A DNA stretch of 30,872 nt from Planctomycetota bacterium. Lineage in GTDB: Bacteria; Planctomycetota; Phycisphaerae; Phycisphaerales; UBA1924. The translations under genes and the position numbers were made by a program. Positions 8,246 to 14,880 of the stretch are shown one piece after another; position 1 is the stretch's first letter; every line of letters starts with the position of its first letter. Location: assembly GCA_023434205.1 (NCBI GenBank), contig JAEYTB010000232.1, positions 1 to 30,872 on the forward strand, written 5' to 3'. The notes under the pieces are model-generated. The model was given only the letters and a program-made list of their open reading frames with translations. It had not been told where the DNA came from and did no database searches.

Positions 8246-8820
8246 GCCGCGCCGTGCCCGCCCACCTCGCGCCCATCGAGGACGCCCGCCTCGAGCAGGC
8301 GGCCCAGGCCGCCCGCACCGCCCGCCGCAACCAGCCCAAGGGGCTGCTGCTGATCGCCGGCGTGCTGCTCGCGGCGATGCTGCTCTACGTGCTCTTCGCG
8401 GTCTTCGCGCGCCAGTCCGCCATCAGCAGCATGGAGTCCGCCCGCGAGCGGGCGCAGGAGGCGGTCCGCCAGGCGGGCGAGCTCAAGGCCCTCCGGGCGG
8501 TGGCGCAGACCAACCCCGGCGCCACGGCGTCCGCCACGCAGCTCCGCAGCCGCATCGAGCAGGCCGGCGTGGACGCGGGCCTGAGCAAGGTCGTCCCCCT
8601 CCCCAACGAACGCGTCGAGACCCTCATCCCCGGCCTGGGCTCGCGCCAGTACAAGTACGACTACGAGCTGACCGACCCCAACCTCGCCGCGCTGCTCTCC
8701 TGGGTTGAGCGTTCCGTCGCGGCGGTCCCCGGCATCGAGGTCTACGGCATTTCCCTGCGCCCCGAGGCCAACCACTGGCGCCTCCGCGTCACGTTCTCCC
8801 GCTGGCAGAAGACGGAGTAA
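8242..8820 (+). CDS. GspM/PilO-like inner-membrane assembly protein
   Basis: 192 aa from the ATG at 8242 (ATGA overlap with the previous stop). The topology is that of GspM/PilO: a short cytoplasmic tail, one membrane span (about 33-55, LLLIAGVLLAAMLLYVLFAVF), a coiled-coil stretch rich in Ala, Glu and Arg (about 60-90), and a small periplasmic alpha/beta domain (about 100-190, with ALLSWVERSVAAVPGIEVYG resembling the PilO/GspM sequence ..LL..L......I.V..L.L). It probably pairs with the L-like protein upstream to form the inner-membrane base of the pseudopilus. Length agrees with the family (160-200 aa). Confidence 0.65.
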   Translation: MSRAVPAHLAPIEDARLEQAAQAARTARRNQPKGLLLIAGVLLAAMLLYVLFAVFARQSAISSMESARERAQEAVRQAGELKALRAVAQTNPGATASATQLRSRIEQAGVDAGLSKVVPLPNERVETLIPGLGSRQYKYDYELTDPNLAALLSWVERSVAAVPGIEVYGISLRPEANHWRLRVTFSRWQKTE

Positions 8821-8822
8821 CC

Positions 8823-9452
8823 ATGAGCACCACCCTGCGTCTGGCCCTGGGCGCCGCCATCCTTCTGCTCCCCCTCGCCGGCTCCACCGGCTGCAAGAGC
8901 TCGCCCAAGGGCCCGGTGATCACCGCGCCCACCGAGTCGGACCTGCGCCAGGCGGGCCAGCTCGCCGCCGAGGGCCAGGCGGCGATGAACGCGGGCGATT
9001 ACGAGGGTGCCGTCGACCGCCTGGGCCGGGCCGTCGCCCTGCGGCCGGATATGGGCGCGGCGTGGAACAACCTGGGGCTGGCGCTCCAGGGCCGCGGCGG
9101 AAAGCTCGACTTCCTGCAGGCGGTCGAGGCCTTCAAGCGTGCCGCGGACCTGCTGCCGGTGGACGAGCGTCCGTACCAGAACCTGGGCGTGCTGTACCAC
9201 GAGCGGGGCTTCAGCGAGGACGCGCTGGCATACTTCACCAAGGCGCTGGAGCGCAACGAGAACTCGCTGGAGAGCCTGCGCGGGGCGGTGGGCTCGGCCA
9301 AGCTGCTGCTGCGCAGCGACGAGGCGGGGCTGGCGCGGGTGCGCCGCGCCCTGATGCTCGAGACCGACCCCGCCTGGCGCAAGATCCACGAGTTTGAGCG
9401 GCTGCGGATCCAGCACGACCTCTCCGAGCGCTACGCCTCGCCGACCCGTTGA
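8823..9452 (+). CDS. TPR lipoprotein at the end of the secretion operon
   Basis: 209 aa. The signal peptide ends in a lipobox-like STGC (Cys about residue 21), so the protein is probably lipid-anchored and exported. At least three tetratricopeptide-like helix pairs follow (about 35-135: AMNAGDYEGAVDRLGRAVAL, then AAWNNLGLALQGRG, then PYQNLGVLYHERGFSEDALA). GGAG lies 5 nt before the ATG, and the gap to the preceding stop is only 2 nt, so it is co-transcribed with the pseudopilin genes. TPR lipoproteins of this type often act as pilotins or assembly factors for secretins (PilF/PilW), which is a plausible role here but inferred. Confidence 0.8.
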   Translation: MSTTLRLALGAAILLLPLAGSTGCKSSPKGPVITAPTESDLRQAGQLAAEGQAAMNAGDYEGAVDRLGRAVALRPDMGAAWNNLGLALQGRGGKLDFLQAVEAFKRAADLLPVDERPYQNLGVLYHERGFSEDALAYFTKALERNENSLESLRGAVGSAKLLLRSDEAGLARVRRALMLETDPAWRKIHEFERLRIQHDLSERYASPTR

Positions 9453-9464
9453 GTGCGCAGCACG

Positions 9465-9491
9465 ACGCCCCAGCGCGGGGCGCCGGGGCGT
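9465..9491 (+). terminator. Weak hairpin after the secretion operon
   Basis: ACGCCCC at 9465-9471 pairs with GGGGCGT at 9485-9491, with a GC-rich interior. The downstream run of T is short and interrupted, so this is a weak intrinsic terminator candidate. It lies between convergent genes and could work on both strands. Confidence 0.4.
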
Positions 9492-9514
9492 TCATGCTTT
9501 CACGCGGGGTCCGC

Positions 9515-9760
9515 TCACGAGAGCTGGTCGTGGCCCTCGATCTTCACCAGCTTGTTGTACAGGCCCAGGATCAGCAGCGACGGGGCCCACTGCCCGATGA
9601 ACATCGAGCTGTGCTTGCGCCCCGTGGCCTGCAGGGCCGCCGAGGCCACCATCGACCCGACCGCCGCCCACAGGAACAGGTCGCTGGGCAGCTTGGCGGT
9701 CTGCTCTTCGATCGCCCGGGCGACGGGGCCTTCGCGGTGCTCGGTACGAATGCCGATCAT
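9515..9760 (-). CDS. Small two-span membrane protein, unknown function
   Basis: 81 aa. The ATG at 9760 is chosen because a strong AAGGAG site lies 5 nt upstream; the longer in-frame start at 9817 has none. Two hydrophobic segments are visible (about 29-47, LFLWAAVGSMVASAALQA, and about 53-70, SMFIGQWAPSLLILGLY), separated by a short basic loop (GRKHSS). I recognise no family. The protein stands alone between the secretion operon terminator and a prepilin-like gene on the same strand, 136 bp away. Confidence 0.7.
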   Translation of the reverse strand: MIGIRTEHREGPVARAIEEQTAKLPSDLFLWAAVGSMVASAALQATGRKHSSMFIGQWAPSLLILGLYNKLVKIEGHDQLS

Positions 9761-9896
9761 GGGTGCTCCTTCCGGTTGGGGTTTGAGGGGTTTGCCGTTG
9801 GTTCGTGCCCCAACCATTCCCGCGCCGGGCGCAGCGCGGTTGAGAAGAACCTAAATCCATGCACCGGGCGGGGTTCCAGGTGGTGTGAAGGCGCCC

Positions 9897-10745
9897 TCAG
9901 TCCCAGATGGTGGTGAACGCCCCCGGGCTCGAGCCCGACGTGGAGTACAGCCCCAGCAACGCGTTGAGCCCGGTGGCGTCCTCCGCCTCGTCGAAGAACA
10001 GGCAGTCCGCAAGGGTCTTTCCGTTCAGCGTGGACGCGATTCCCTCGGGGTCCATCCTTGTCTCGAAGTTCACGTGGTTGTCGTTGTAGGCGATGTTGCC
10101 CTCCCACGTGGTGCGCCCGCCGTGGATGAGCAGCGTGTTGCTCGCGGCGTCGTACGCCCAGCCGTTGCCGTCGCGCCCGGTGACCTTGGGCCCGCGGTTG
10201 CCCACCGCCGCCTGCGTGGCGCTGAAGGTGTTCGCCCACGTCCCCATCCGCGCCCCGTGCCCGAACTGCATGTGGGCGTAGCTGAAGTGCCCCCCCTCCT
10301 TCGATGTGAAGTCGGCGCGGAACGCCGGGTCCCACAGCGCGTTCGCCGGGTCCGCGGCCTTCGGCGGGCTGCTGTACATGTAATCCGTCATCTGCCGGAT
10401 CGCCGGGTTGGCCTCCGCGGGGCTCACGCACAACTCCGGCCCGAAGAAGCCGTTCCAGATCAGGATCGACATGATGTTCGCGGTGGTGTCCTTGCCCTCC
10501 GCCGATCCCGCGACCGTCGCGTCCTTCACATCCAGCAGCGAGGGGAGCGGGTAGCGGTCCTGGCTGTTCTGGGCCCACATCACCAGGCCCTGGTGGACGC
10601 CGCGGACCATGGTCGAGTCCTTGATCTGGCGACTCGTGACGCGCCGTGGCGGGTTGAGAATGGGCCAGACGAGAAACACCACCGCCACCACCACGATTAC
10701 AACGATGCCGAGTTCCACCAACGTAAAGCCACGCCTGCGATCCAT
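9897..10745 (-). CDS. Prepilin-like secreted protein (planctomycete type)
   Basis: 282 aa. The ATG at 10745 follows a strong GGAGGT site. The N-terminus MDRRRG-FTLVELGIVVIVVVAVVFLVW is a class III prepilin signal with Glu at +5 and a hydrophobic helix, so the protein should be processed by prepilin peptidase. The large globular region (about 50-282) contains segments such as MYSSPP, HFSYAHMQFGHG and an NDNHVNFE stretch near residue 220. This agrees with the general layout of DUF1559/GspH-type planctomycete pilin-like proteins, in which a late H/D motif is conserved. It is not part of the G-K cluster and may be a substrate of the nearby system or a surface protein. The exact role is unknown. 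Confidence 0.75.
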   Translation of the reverse strand: MDRRRGFTLVELGIVVIVVVAVVFLVWPILNPPRRVTSRQIKDSTMVRGVHQGLVMWAQNSQDRYPLPSLLDVKDATVAGSAEGKDTTANIMSILIWNGFFGPELCVSPAEANPAIRQMTDYMYSSPPKAADPANALWDPAFRADFTSKEGGHFSYAHMQFGHGARMGTWANTFSATQAAVGNRGPKVTGRDGNGWAYDAASNTLLIHGGRTTWEGNIAYNDNHVNFETRMDPEGIASTLNGKTLADCLFFDEAEDATGLNALLGLYSTSGSSPGAFTTIWD

Positions 10746-10969
10746 GATGCACCTCCGAATAATGGGAATGAATGAACTGAACGAGACGCTCAAACGCGAG
10801 TTGCCGGGTTGTGCGGACGCCAGTGCATACCGGGCTCAACCCCGCGCGGGTGCGTCACGGCGTCCCAATCCGCCCGGTTCATACTTTGGCCGGGGTTCTC
10901 CAGCGCGAGCGCATCCGTTAGGCTGAGGCCCGCCGCGGGGGTGGCCGCCGTTTCAATAAAGGAGCCCGC

Positions 10970-12547
10970 ATGCGCTGTGTACCCGCCGCCACCCTCGCAT
11001 TGTCGCTCGCGTCCGCCGCGTCCGCGCAGGTCACCATCAGCCAGGTACACGCGGGCAGTTCCGTCTACGAGTCGGACTTCGTCGAGCTGTTCAACGCAGG
11101 CAACGCGCCCGTGGATGTCAGCGGCTGGGCTGTGAAGTACGCCGACGGCGGCAGCGGCTTCTGGGAGGTCACGCCCCTGGCCGGCTCCATCCCCGCGCAC
11201 AGCTACTACCTGGTCGCCATGGCCCCTGGCTTCGGCTCGACCCCGCTGCCCCCCGCCCAGACCTCGGGCAGCTCGTTCCTGAACCCGAGCGGCGGAAAGC
11301 TGATGCTCTCGAACGACAGCGGCTCCCTCGTCGCCCAGTGCCCCAGCCTCGACAGCACCGTGGACATCATCTTCTGGGGCACGGTCAACTGCGCCGGCGC
11401 CAACCCCGCCGCGGCGATGGACGGCTCCAACGCCATCCTCCGCGCCAACGGCGGCTGCACCGACACCGGCAACAGCGCCAACGACTTTACCCTCGGCCCG
11501 CCCACGCCCCGCAACACCTCCGTCACCCACTCCTGCACCACCGGCCCCGACTGCAACGGCAACGGCATCGACGACACGATCGAGGTCCAGGACCCCGCCA
11601 ACGACTGCAACGCCAACGGCATCCCCGACGACTGCGACATCGTGACCAACCCCTCGCTGGACTGCAACGCCAACGGCGTCATCGACTGCTCCGACTTCAA
11701 GACCGGCGCTGCCACCGACGTGAACGCCAACGGCACGCCCGACACCTGCGAGGGCGCGCTCGTCTTCCCCGCGACCACCGCCGTGTACGTGCTCAACAGC
11801 GGTGTCTCGACCGACACCGGCTTCTGGCGCATCCAGGGCACGGCGGTCGAGGACGTGGACGGCCGCCCCGCCCCCGCCTACGCCGCGGCACGCTGGTCCA
11901 ACAGCACCATCGCCGCCGCCCTCAACAGCGCCCACCCCGGCGGCTGGACCATCACCAGTGTCCACCTGGTCGCGAAGAAGGCCAGCGACCCCGTCAACCA
12001 GGGCGGCACATTCCACCTCGTCCACACCAACCAGGACGCCGTCAGCCTCACGCCCGGCGACGCCGGCACCCGCTTCGGATTCCTCAACTCCCAGTTCACC
12101 GATCAGACCACCATCGCCAGCCCGCTGTACGCCCACACCGCGGGCCAGTCCGACAACCACCTGCTCTACTCGCCCGCGGCACCCAACACCCCCGGCGCGG
12201 CGAACGTCCTGGCTGAGATCAACTCCGGCGGCGGCGAACTGACCATCATCGCCCGGCCCCAGACCCAGGTCATGGCCGCGCCCTACGCCGGCGCCTCCCA
12301 CCCCACGCTCGCCTCGCCGCGCCTGGTCATCTTTGTGAGCGGCGGCCTCGCGTGCGGCACGGCGGACTTTGACGGCGACGGCGACACCGGCACGGATGCG
12401 GACATCGAGGCCTTCTTCGCCTGCTTGGCCGGGAACTGCTGCGCCACCTGCTACCCAGGGGGCGCCGACTTCAACGCCGACGGCGACACCGGCACCGACG
12501 CCGACATCGAGAGCTTCTTCCGCGTGCTCGCGGGTGGCCCGTGCTGA
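10970..12547 (+). CDS. Secreted lamin-tail-domain protein with Ca-binding and dockerin-like repeats
   Basis: 525 aa. AAAGGAG lies 5 nt before the ATG. A signal peptide (about 1-20, ending ASAQ) is followed by a lamin-tail-like domain (about 22-105: VTISQVHAG, DFVELFNAGNAPVDVSGW, then IPAHSYYLVA). Residues about 194-262 hold tandem Asp/Asn-rich motifs (DCNGNGIDD, DCNANGIPDDCD, DVNANGTPDTC), typical of calcium-binding thrombospondin-3/EF-hand-like repeats in planctomycete exported proteins. The C-terminus (about 465-525) has two dockerin-like repeats, ADFDGDGDTGTDADIEAFF and ADFNADGDTGTDADIESFF. Lamin-tail domains in bacteria are extracellular. Binding partner unknown; a cohesin gene is not in the window. 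Confidence 0.85.
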   Translation: MRCVPAATLALSLASAASAQVTISQVHAGSSVYESDFVELFNAGNAPVDVSGWAVKYADGGSGFWEVTPLAGSIPAHSYYLVAMAPGFGSTPLPPAQTSGSSFLNPSGGKLMLSNDSGSLVAQCPSLDSTVDIIFWGTVNCAGANPAAAMDGSNAILRANGGCTDTGNSANDFTLGPPTPRNTSVTHSCTTGPDCNGNGIDDTIEVQDPANDCNANGIPDDCDIVTNPSLDCNANGVIDCSDFKTGAATDVNANGTPDTCEGALVFPATTAVYVLNSGVSTDTGFWRIQGTAVEDVDGRPAPAYAAARWSNSTIAAALNSAHPGGWTITSVHLVAKKASDPVNQGGTFHLVHTNQDAVSLTPGDAGTRFGFLNSQFTDQTTIASPLYAHTAGQSDNHLLYSPAAPNTPGAANVLAEINSGGGELTIIARPQTQVMAAPYAGASHPTLASPRLVIFVSGGLACGTADFDGDGDTGTDADIEAFFACLAGNCCATCYPGGADFNADGDTGTDADIESFFRVLAGGPC

Positions 12548-12564
12548 GCGGGACCTGCTGACCC

Positions 12565-14178
12565 CTACTTGCCGCCCATGAGCTTCCCGCTGGCCTGATC
12601 CAGCACCTCCGCGGCGATACGCTCGGGGTTGTACCCCTTGCCCGGCAGCCGCACCAGCGGTTTGCCGTGCTTCACACACCACGCGCTCACATCCTCCACG
12701 TGCTGGTGGCTGGCCAGGCCGATGAGAATAAGAACCAGACGCGTGTCCGCGCGCCGGATCGGGGCCTCCAGCGGCGCGCTGCTCGCATGCTCGCGCGCGG
12801 TAGTCCACTCGCACTCCGAAAGCCCGAAGGCCCGCTCGATGCGGCGTGTCGCGTCCTCGCGCGGCTCGCCGCCGATCAGGACGATGCGGGAGCCCTCGAG
12901 CAGCTCTCGCACCCGCGCGACGCTCTCGCTGTACTCGCGTTCTTCTTCCGGCTCGTCCGGCTCATGGGTCTCGGTCAGGGCGGCGCGCACGCGGGGAAGG
13001 TCCGGCGTTGCGGGCAGGCGAGGGCGCGCAACCGCCAGCCGGTCGGCAACACGCGGGTCCGCCGTCGTGATGCCGAACTTCCCCAACTCGCCCAGCGTCT
13101 CATCGACCTTGAGCCAGTCACCGGCCGTGTCGGTCTCGGGCTCATTGATGATCCGCTTGATGTGGTACGCGAGCTTGTTCAGGAGGGCGTTGGACTTCTT
13201 GCCGCGAGATTCGATCGCGTCCTCGTGCGCCGCGGCGGCATCAAGGCGCGAGCGCAGGTCGGTCCACTGGGCCGGGTCGCCCGGGTCATCCAGGCGCATG
13301 AAGCGGGGAAGGAAAACGCCCTCGTACTTGGTGAAGTCGGTTAGGAGCTGGTACGCGTCCCACTGGTCCTGGTCGGCGCTCGTGAGCCACGAGGACTCCT
13401 CCAGAGCGACCCGGAGCGCAGACTGGGCCTCGGCCAAAAGTGAGAGGGCCGACTTCCGCCGTTCGCCGGCGGTGGCCGGGACCCGCTGGACCAGGCGGGC
13501 CGCGCGGGCGAGGTTGGTGTAGTTCTCGGCAATAGAGCGGAGGGCATCGTCAGAGGGCAGCGGCTTGTGCGGGTTCACCTGCCAGATGTAGCAGCCCACG
13601 AGCGCCTTGCCGCGGGCGATGAGCAACCGGATGCGTTCGATCTGCCGCGGCTCATCGTCGGTGTTGCGGGCGGCGCGCCGATCGATCGCAACGCCGCAGG
13701 CCTCCGCCTTCAGCTCGCACCGCTCCACGATGGTGGCCAGGTCGGGCGCGTGCCACTCGGCGCCCTGCTCCGTCGCGGGCGCGGGAACGTCGATGGACCG
13801 GCGTGCCGCGGCGAGCTCAGGGCTCGTGCCGGGGACCTTGATCTGCAGCGTCTGGTCGCCGATCTTCAGGGGCACGTAGGCGGCGGACTTTGGGAGCTGA
13901 CGGGGGACTTCAATGACGGGCGGTTCGGCGACCGGCGTGGGCAGGGTCACCGTTTGAACGATCGGGGCAGGGGCTGTCTCGATCGGCGCCGTTTCGGGAA
14001 TAGCCGGCTCTACACGCTGCTCCGGGCCCGCGGCGGGCGGGGCGATGCCTCGGGCCGACATGGATATCCAGTCCGCCATGACGGCGACGCTCTCGGCAAG
14101 GTCCGGTCTATCCCGAAGCACCGCCTTCAATAGATGATCCATGGCCGATACCACCTTTTCTGCGCTGGGCTGAGACAT
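12565..14178 (-). CDS. 537-aa protein with DUF2325-like C-terminal domain, unknown function
   Basis: AAGGAGG lies 7 nt before the ATG. The N-terminal part (about 1-45) is helical; about 45-95 is an Ala/Pro/Glu/Thr-rich linker. The middle (about 130-420) is predicted mostly helical with many Arg/Glu/Ala residues. The C-terminal domain (about 429-530) looks like an alpha/beta Rossmann-type fold: GSRIVLIGGEP, then ADTRLVLILIGLASHQHVED and KHGKPLVRLPGKG. This is the order seen in DUF2325: a GG-containing first strand, a hydrophobic strand followed by SH, and a later KPL strand. No catalytic motif is clear. It lies 18 nt downstream of the sigma-like gene on the same strand, so the two are probably one transcript. 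Family placement is tentative. Confidence 0.7.
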   Translation of the reverse strand: MSQPSAEKVVSAMDHLLKAVLRDRPDLAESVAVMADWISMSARGIAPPAAGPEQRVEPAIPETAPIETAPAPIVQTVTLPTPVAEPPVIEVPRQLPKSAAYVPLKIGDQTLQIKVPGTSPELAAARRSIDVPAPATEQGAEWHAPDLATIVERCELKAEACGVAIDRRAARNTDDEPRQIERIRLLIARGKALVGCYIWQVNPHKPLPSDDALRSIAENYTNLARAARLVQRVPATAGERRKSALSLLAEAQSALRVALEESSWLTSADQDQWDAYQLLTDFTKYEGVFLPRFMRLDDPGDPAQWTDLRSRLDAAAAHEDAIESRGKKSNALLNKLAYHIKRIINEPETDTAGDWLKVDETLGELGKFGITTADPRVADRLAVARPRLPATPDLPRVRAALTETHEPDEPEEEREYSESVARVRELLEGSRIVLIGGEPREDATRRIERAFGLSECEWTTAREHASSAPLEAPIRRADTRLVLILIGLASHQHVEDVSAWCVKHGKPLVRLPGKGYNPERIAAEVLDQASGKLMGGK

Positions 14179-14196
14179 TGCGATACCTCCTTGGCC

Positions 14197-14691
14197 TTAC
14201 GCGGCCTGTGTGAAAAGCTCACGTTGCAGTTCGAGCTCCGCCGCGGAAATCCAGCGGCGCACCGTGGACACATCACGCCCATACGCCGCGGCGATATCCG
14301 CGGTGGAGAGGTCGTGGTCGTAAACCAGTTTCAGGACTTCGCGAGACCGGGGGCTGAGGCGCCCGCGGGCCCGGGCCAGCGTTTCGAGGCTCTCGAGAAG
14401 TTCGAGATGCTGTTGTGGAGTTGGTTCGGTCGCCTGTCGTTCGAGTGCTGCGTTTCCCGGTCCTATCCGATCGGGTCTCTTCCGTCGCAGTCTGTCGATT
14501 CGTATCCGCCTGCATATCCGGTGTATCCGCCTGTCGCCGGCCTGGCCCGGGGGCTCGCCGGGCGGGGATCGGAGAGCTACTCGCCTTTCAACCAACCTCA
14601 TCACCGCTTCGACTTCATCATCGCACTGCTGCTGGGCCAGCTCCCGGCGCTTATGGCCGGGAGTGACCGAATCCAACCGACGTATCGTCAC
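14197..14691 (-). CDS. ECF-sigma-like regulator (divergent region 2, clear region 4 helix-turn-helix)
   Basis: 164 aa from the GTG at 14691; the frame is open to another GTG at 14748, but the promoter at 14750-14779 would start transcription just downstream of that, so the shorter start is preferred. Region 4 is clear (about 112-155: LSPRSREVLKLVYDHDLSTA, with DVSTVRRWISAA as recognition helix). Region 2 is weak: CDDEVEAVMRLVERR stands where ECF factors have the DAEDLVQE-type core helix, and RRIRIDRLRRKR corresponds to the promoter-binding ARNLAIDRLRRR segment. An 11-bp repeat (14502-14512 and 14523-14533, 21 bp apart) duplicates seven residues around RRIHRIC/RRIRID. No anti-sigma gene is adjacent. 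It probably heads a two-gene operon. Confidence 0.68.
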   Translation of the reverse strand: MTIRRLDSVTPGHKRRELAQQQCDDEVEAVMRLVERRVALRSPPGEPPGQAGDRRIHRICRRIRIDRLRRKRPDRIGPGNAALERQATEPTPQQHLELLESLETLARARGRLSPRSREVLKLVYDHDLSTADIAAAYGRDVSTVRRWISAAELELQRELFTQAA

Positions 14692-14749
14692 ATGCCACCA
14701 ATCGCTCAAGCCGCACCTCCATTCCGTGGATCGCACCGGCCGGTCCACC

Positions 14750-14779
14750 CTTATACGAGCGAGGGCGCCGTTCGTGCAA
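14750..14779 (-). promoter_or_regulatory. Sigma-70-type promoter for the sigma-like/DUF2325-like pair
   Basis: On the minus strand TTGCAC (14779-14774) and TATAAG (14755-14750) are separated by 18 bp, each one or two bases from the TTGACA/TATAAT consensus. The A/T-containing hexamers stand out in a GC-rich region. The expected start is near 14743. The -35 lies at the end of the T-tract of the acnA-side hairpin. Confidence 0.55.
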
Positions 14780-14804
14780 CAAGAAAGCGGCCCCGGGGGG
14801 CCGC
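14778..14804 (-). terminator. Intrinsic terminator downstream of acnA
   Basis: GCGGCCCC (14787-14794) and its complement up to 14804 form a seven- to eight-pair GC stem. Read on the minus strand, the stem is followed by TTTCTTGTT. It is about 75 nt past the acnA stop and suits termination of acnA. Confidence 0.65.
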
Positions 14805-14880
14805 ATTCTGGTGATCACCTGTAATGCCGTAGATCAGCGACGGTTGCGACAGTCGCCGGCCTGTCGCGTCAGGCTCGGCG

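Noticed and set aside
11550..11760. Tandem GACTGCAACGGCAACGGC-like units as a CRISPR or DNA repeat array.
   Set aside because: They are coding repeats for DCNGNG/DCNANG calcium-binding motifs, irregular in spacing and in frame.
10790..12814. 674-codon minus-strand frame opposite the lamin-tail gene.
   Set aside because: Val/Gly/Ala low-complexity translation spanning several unrelated regions, with no start site and no family motif.
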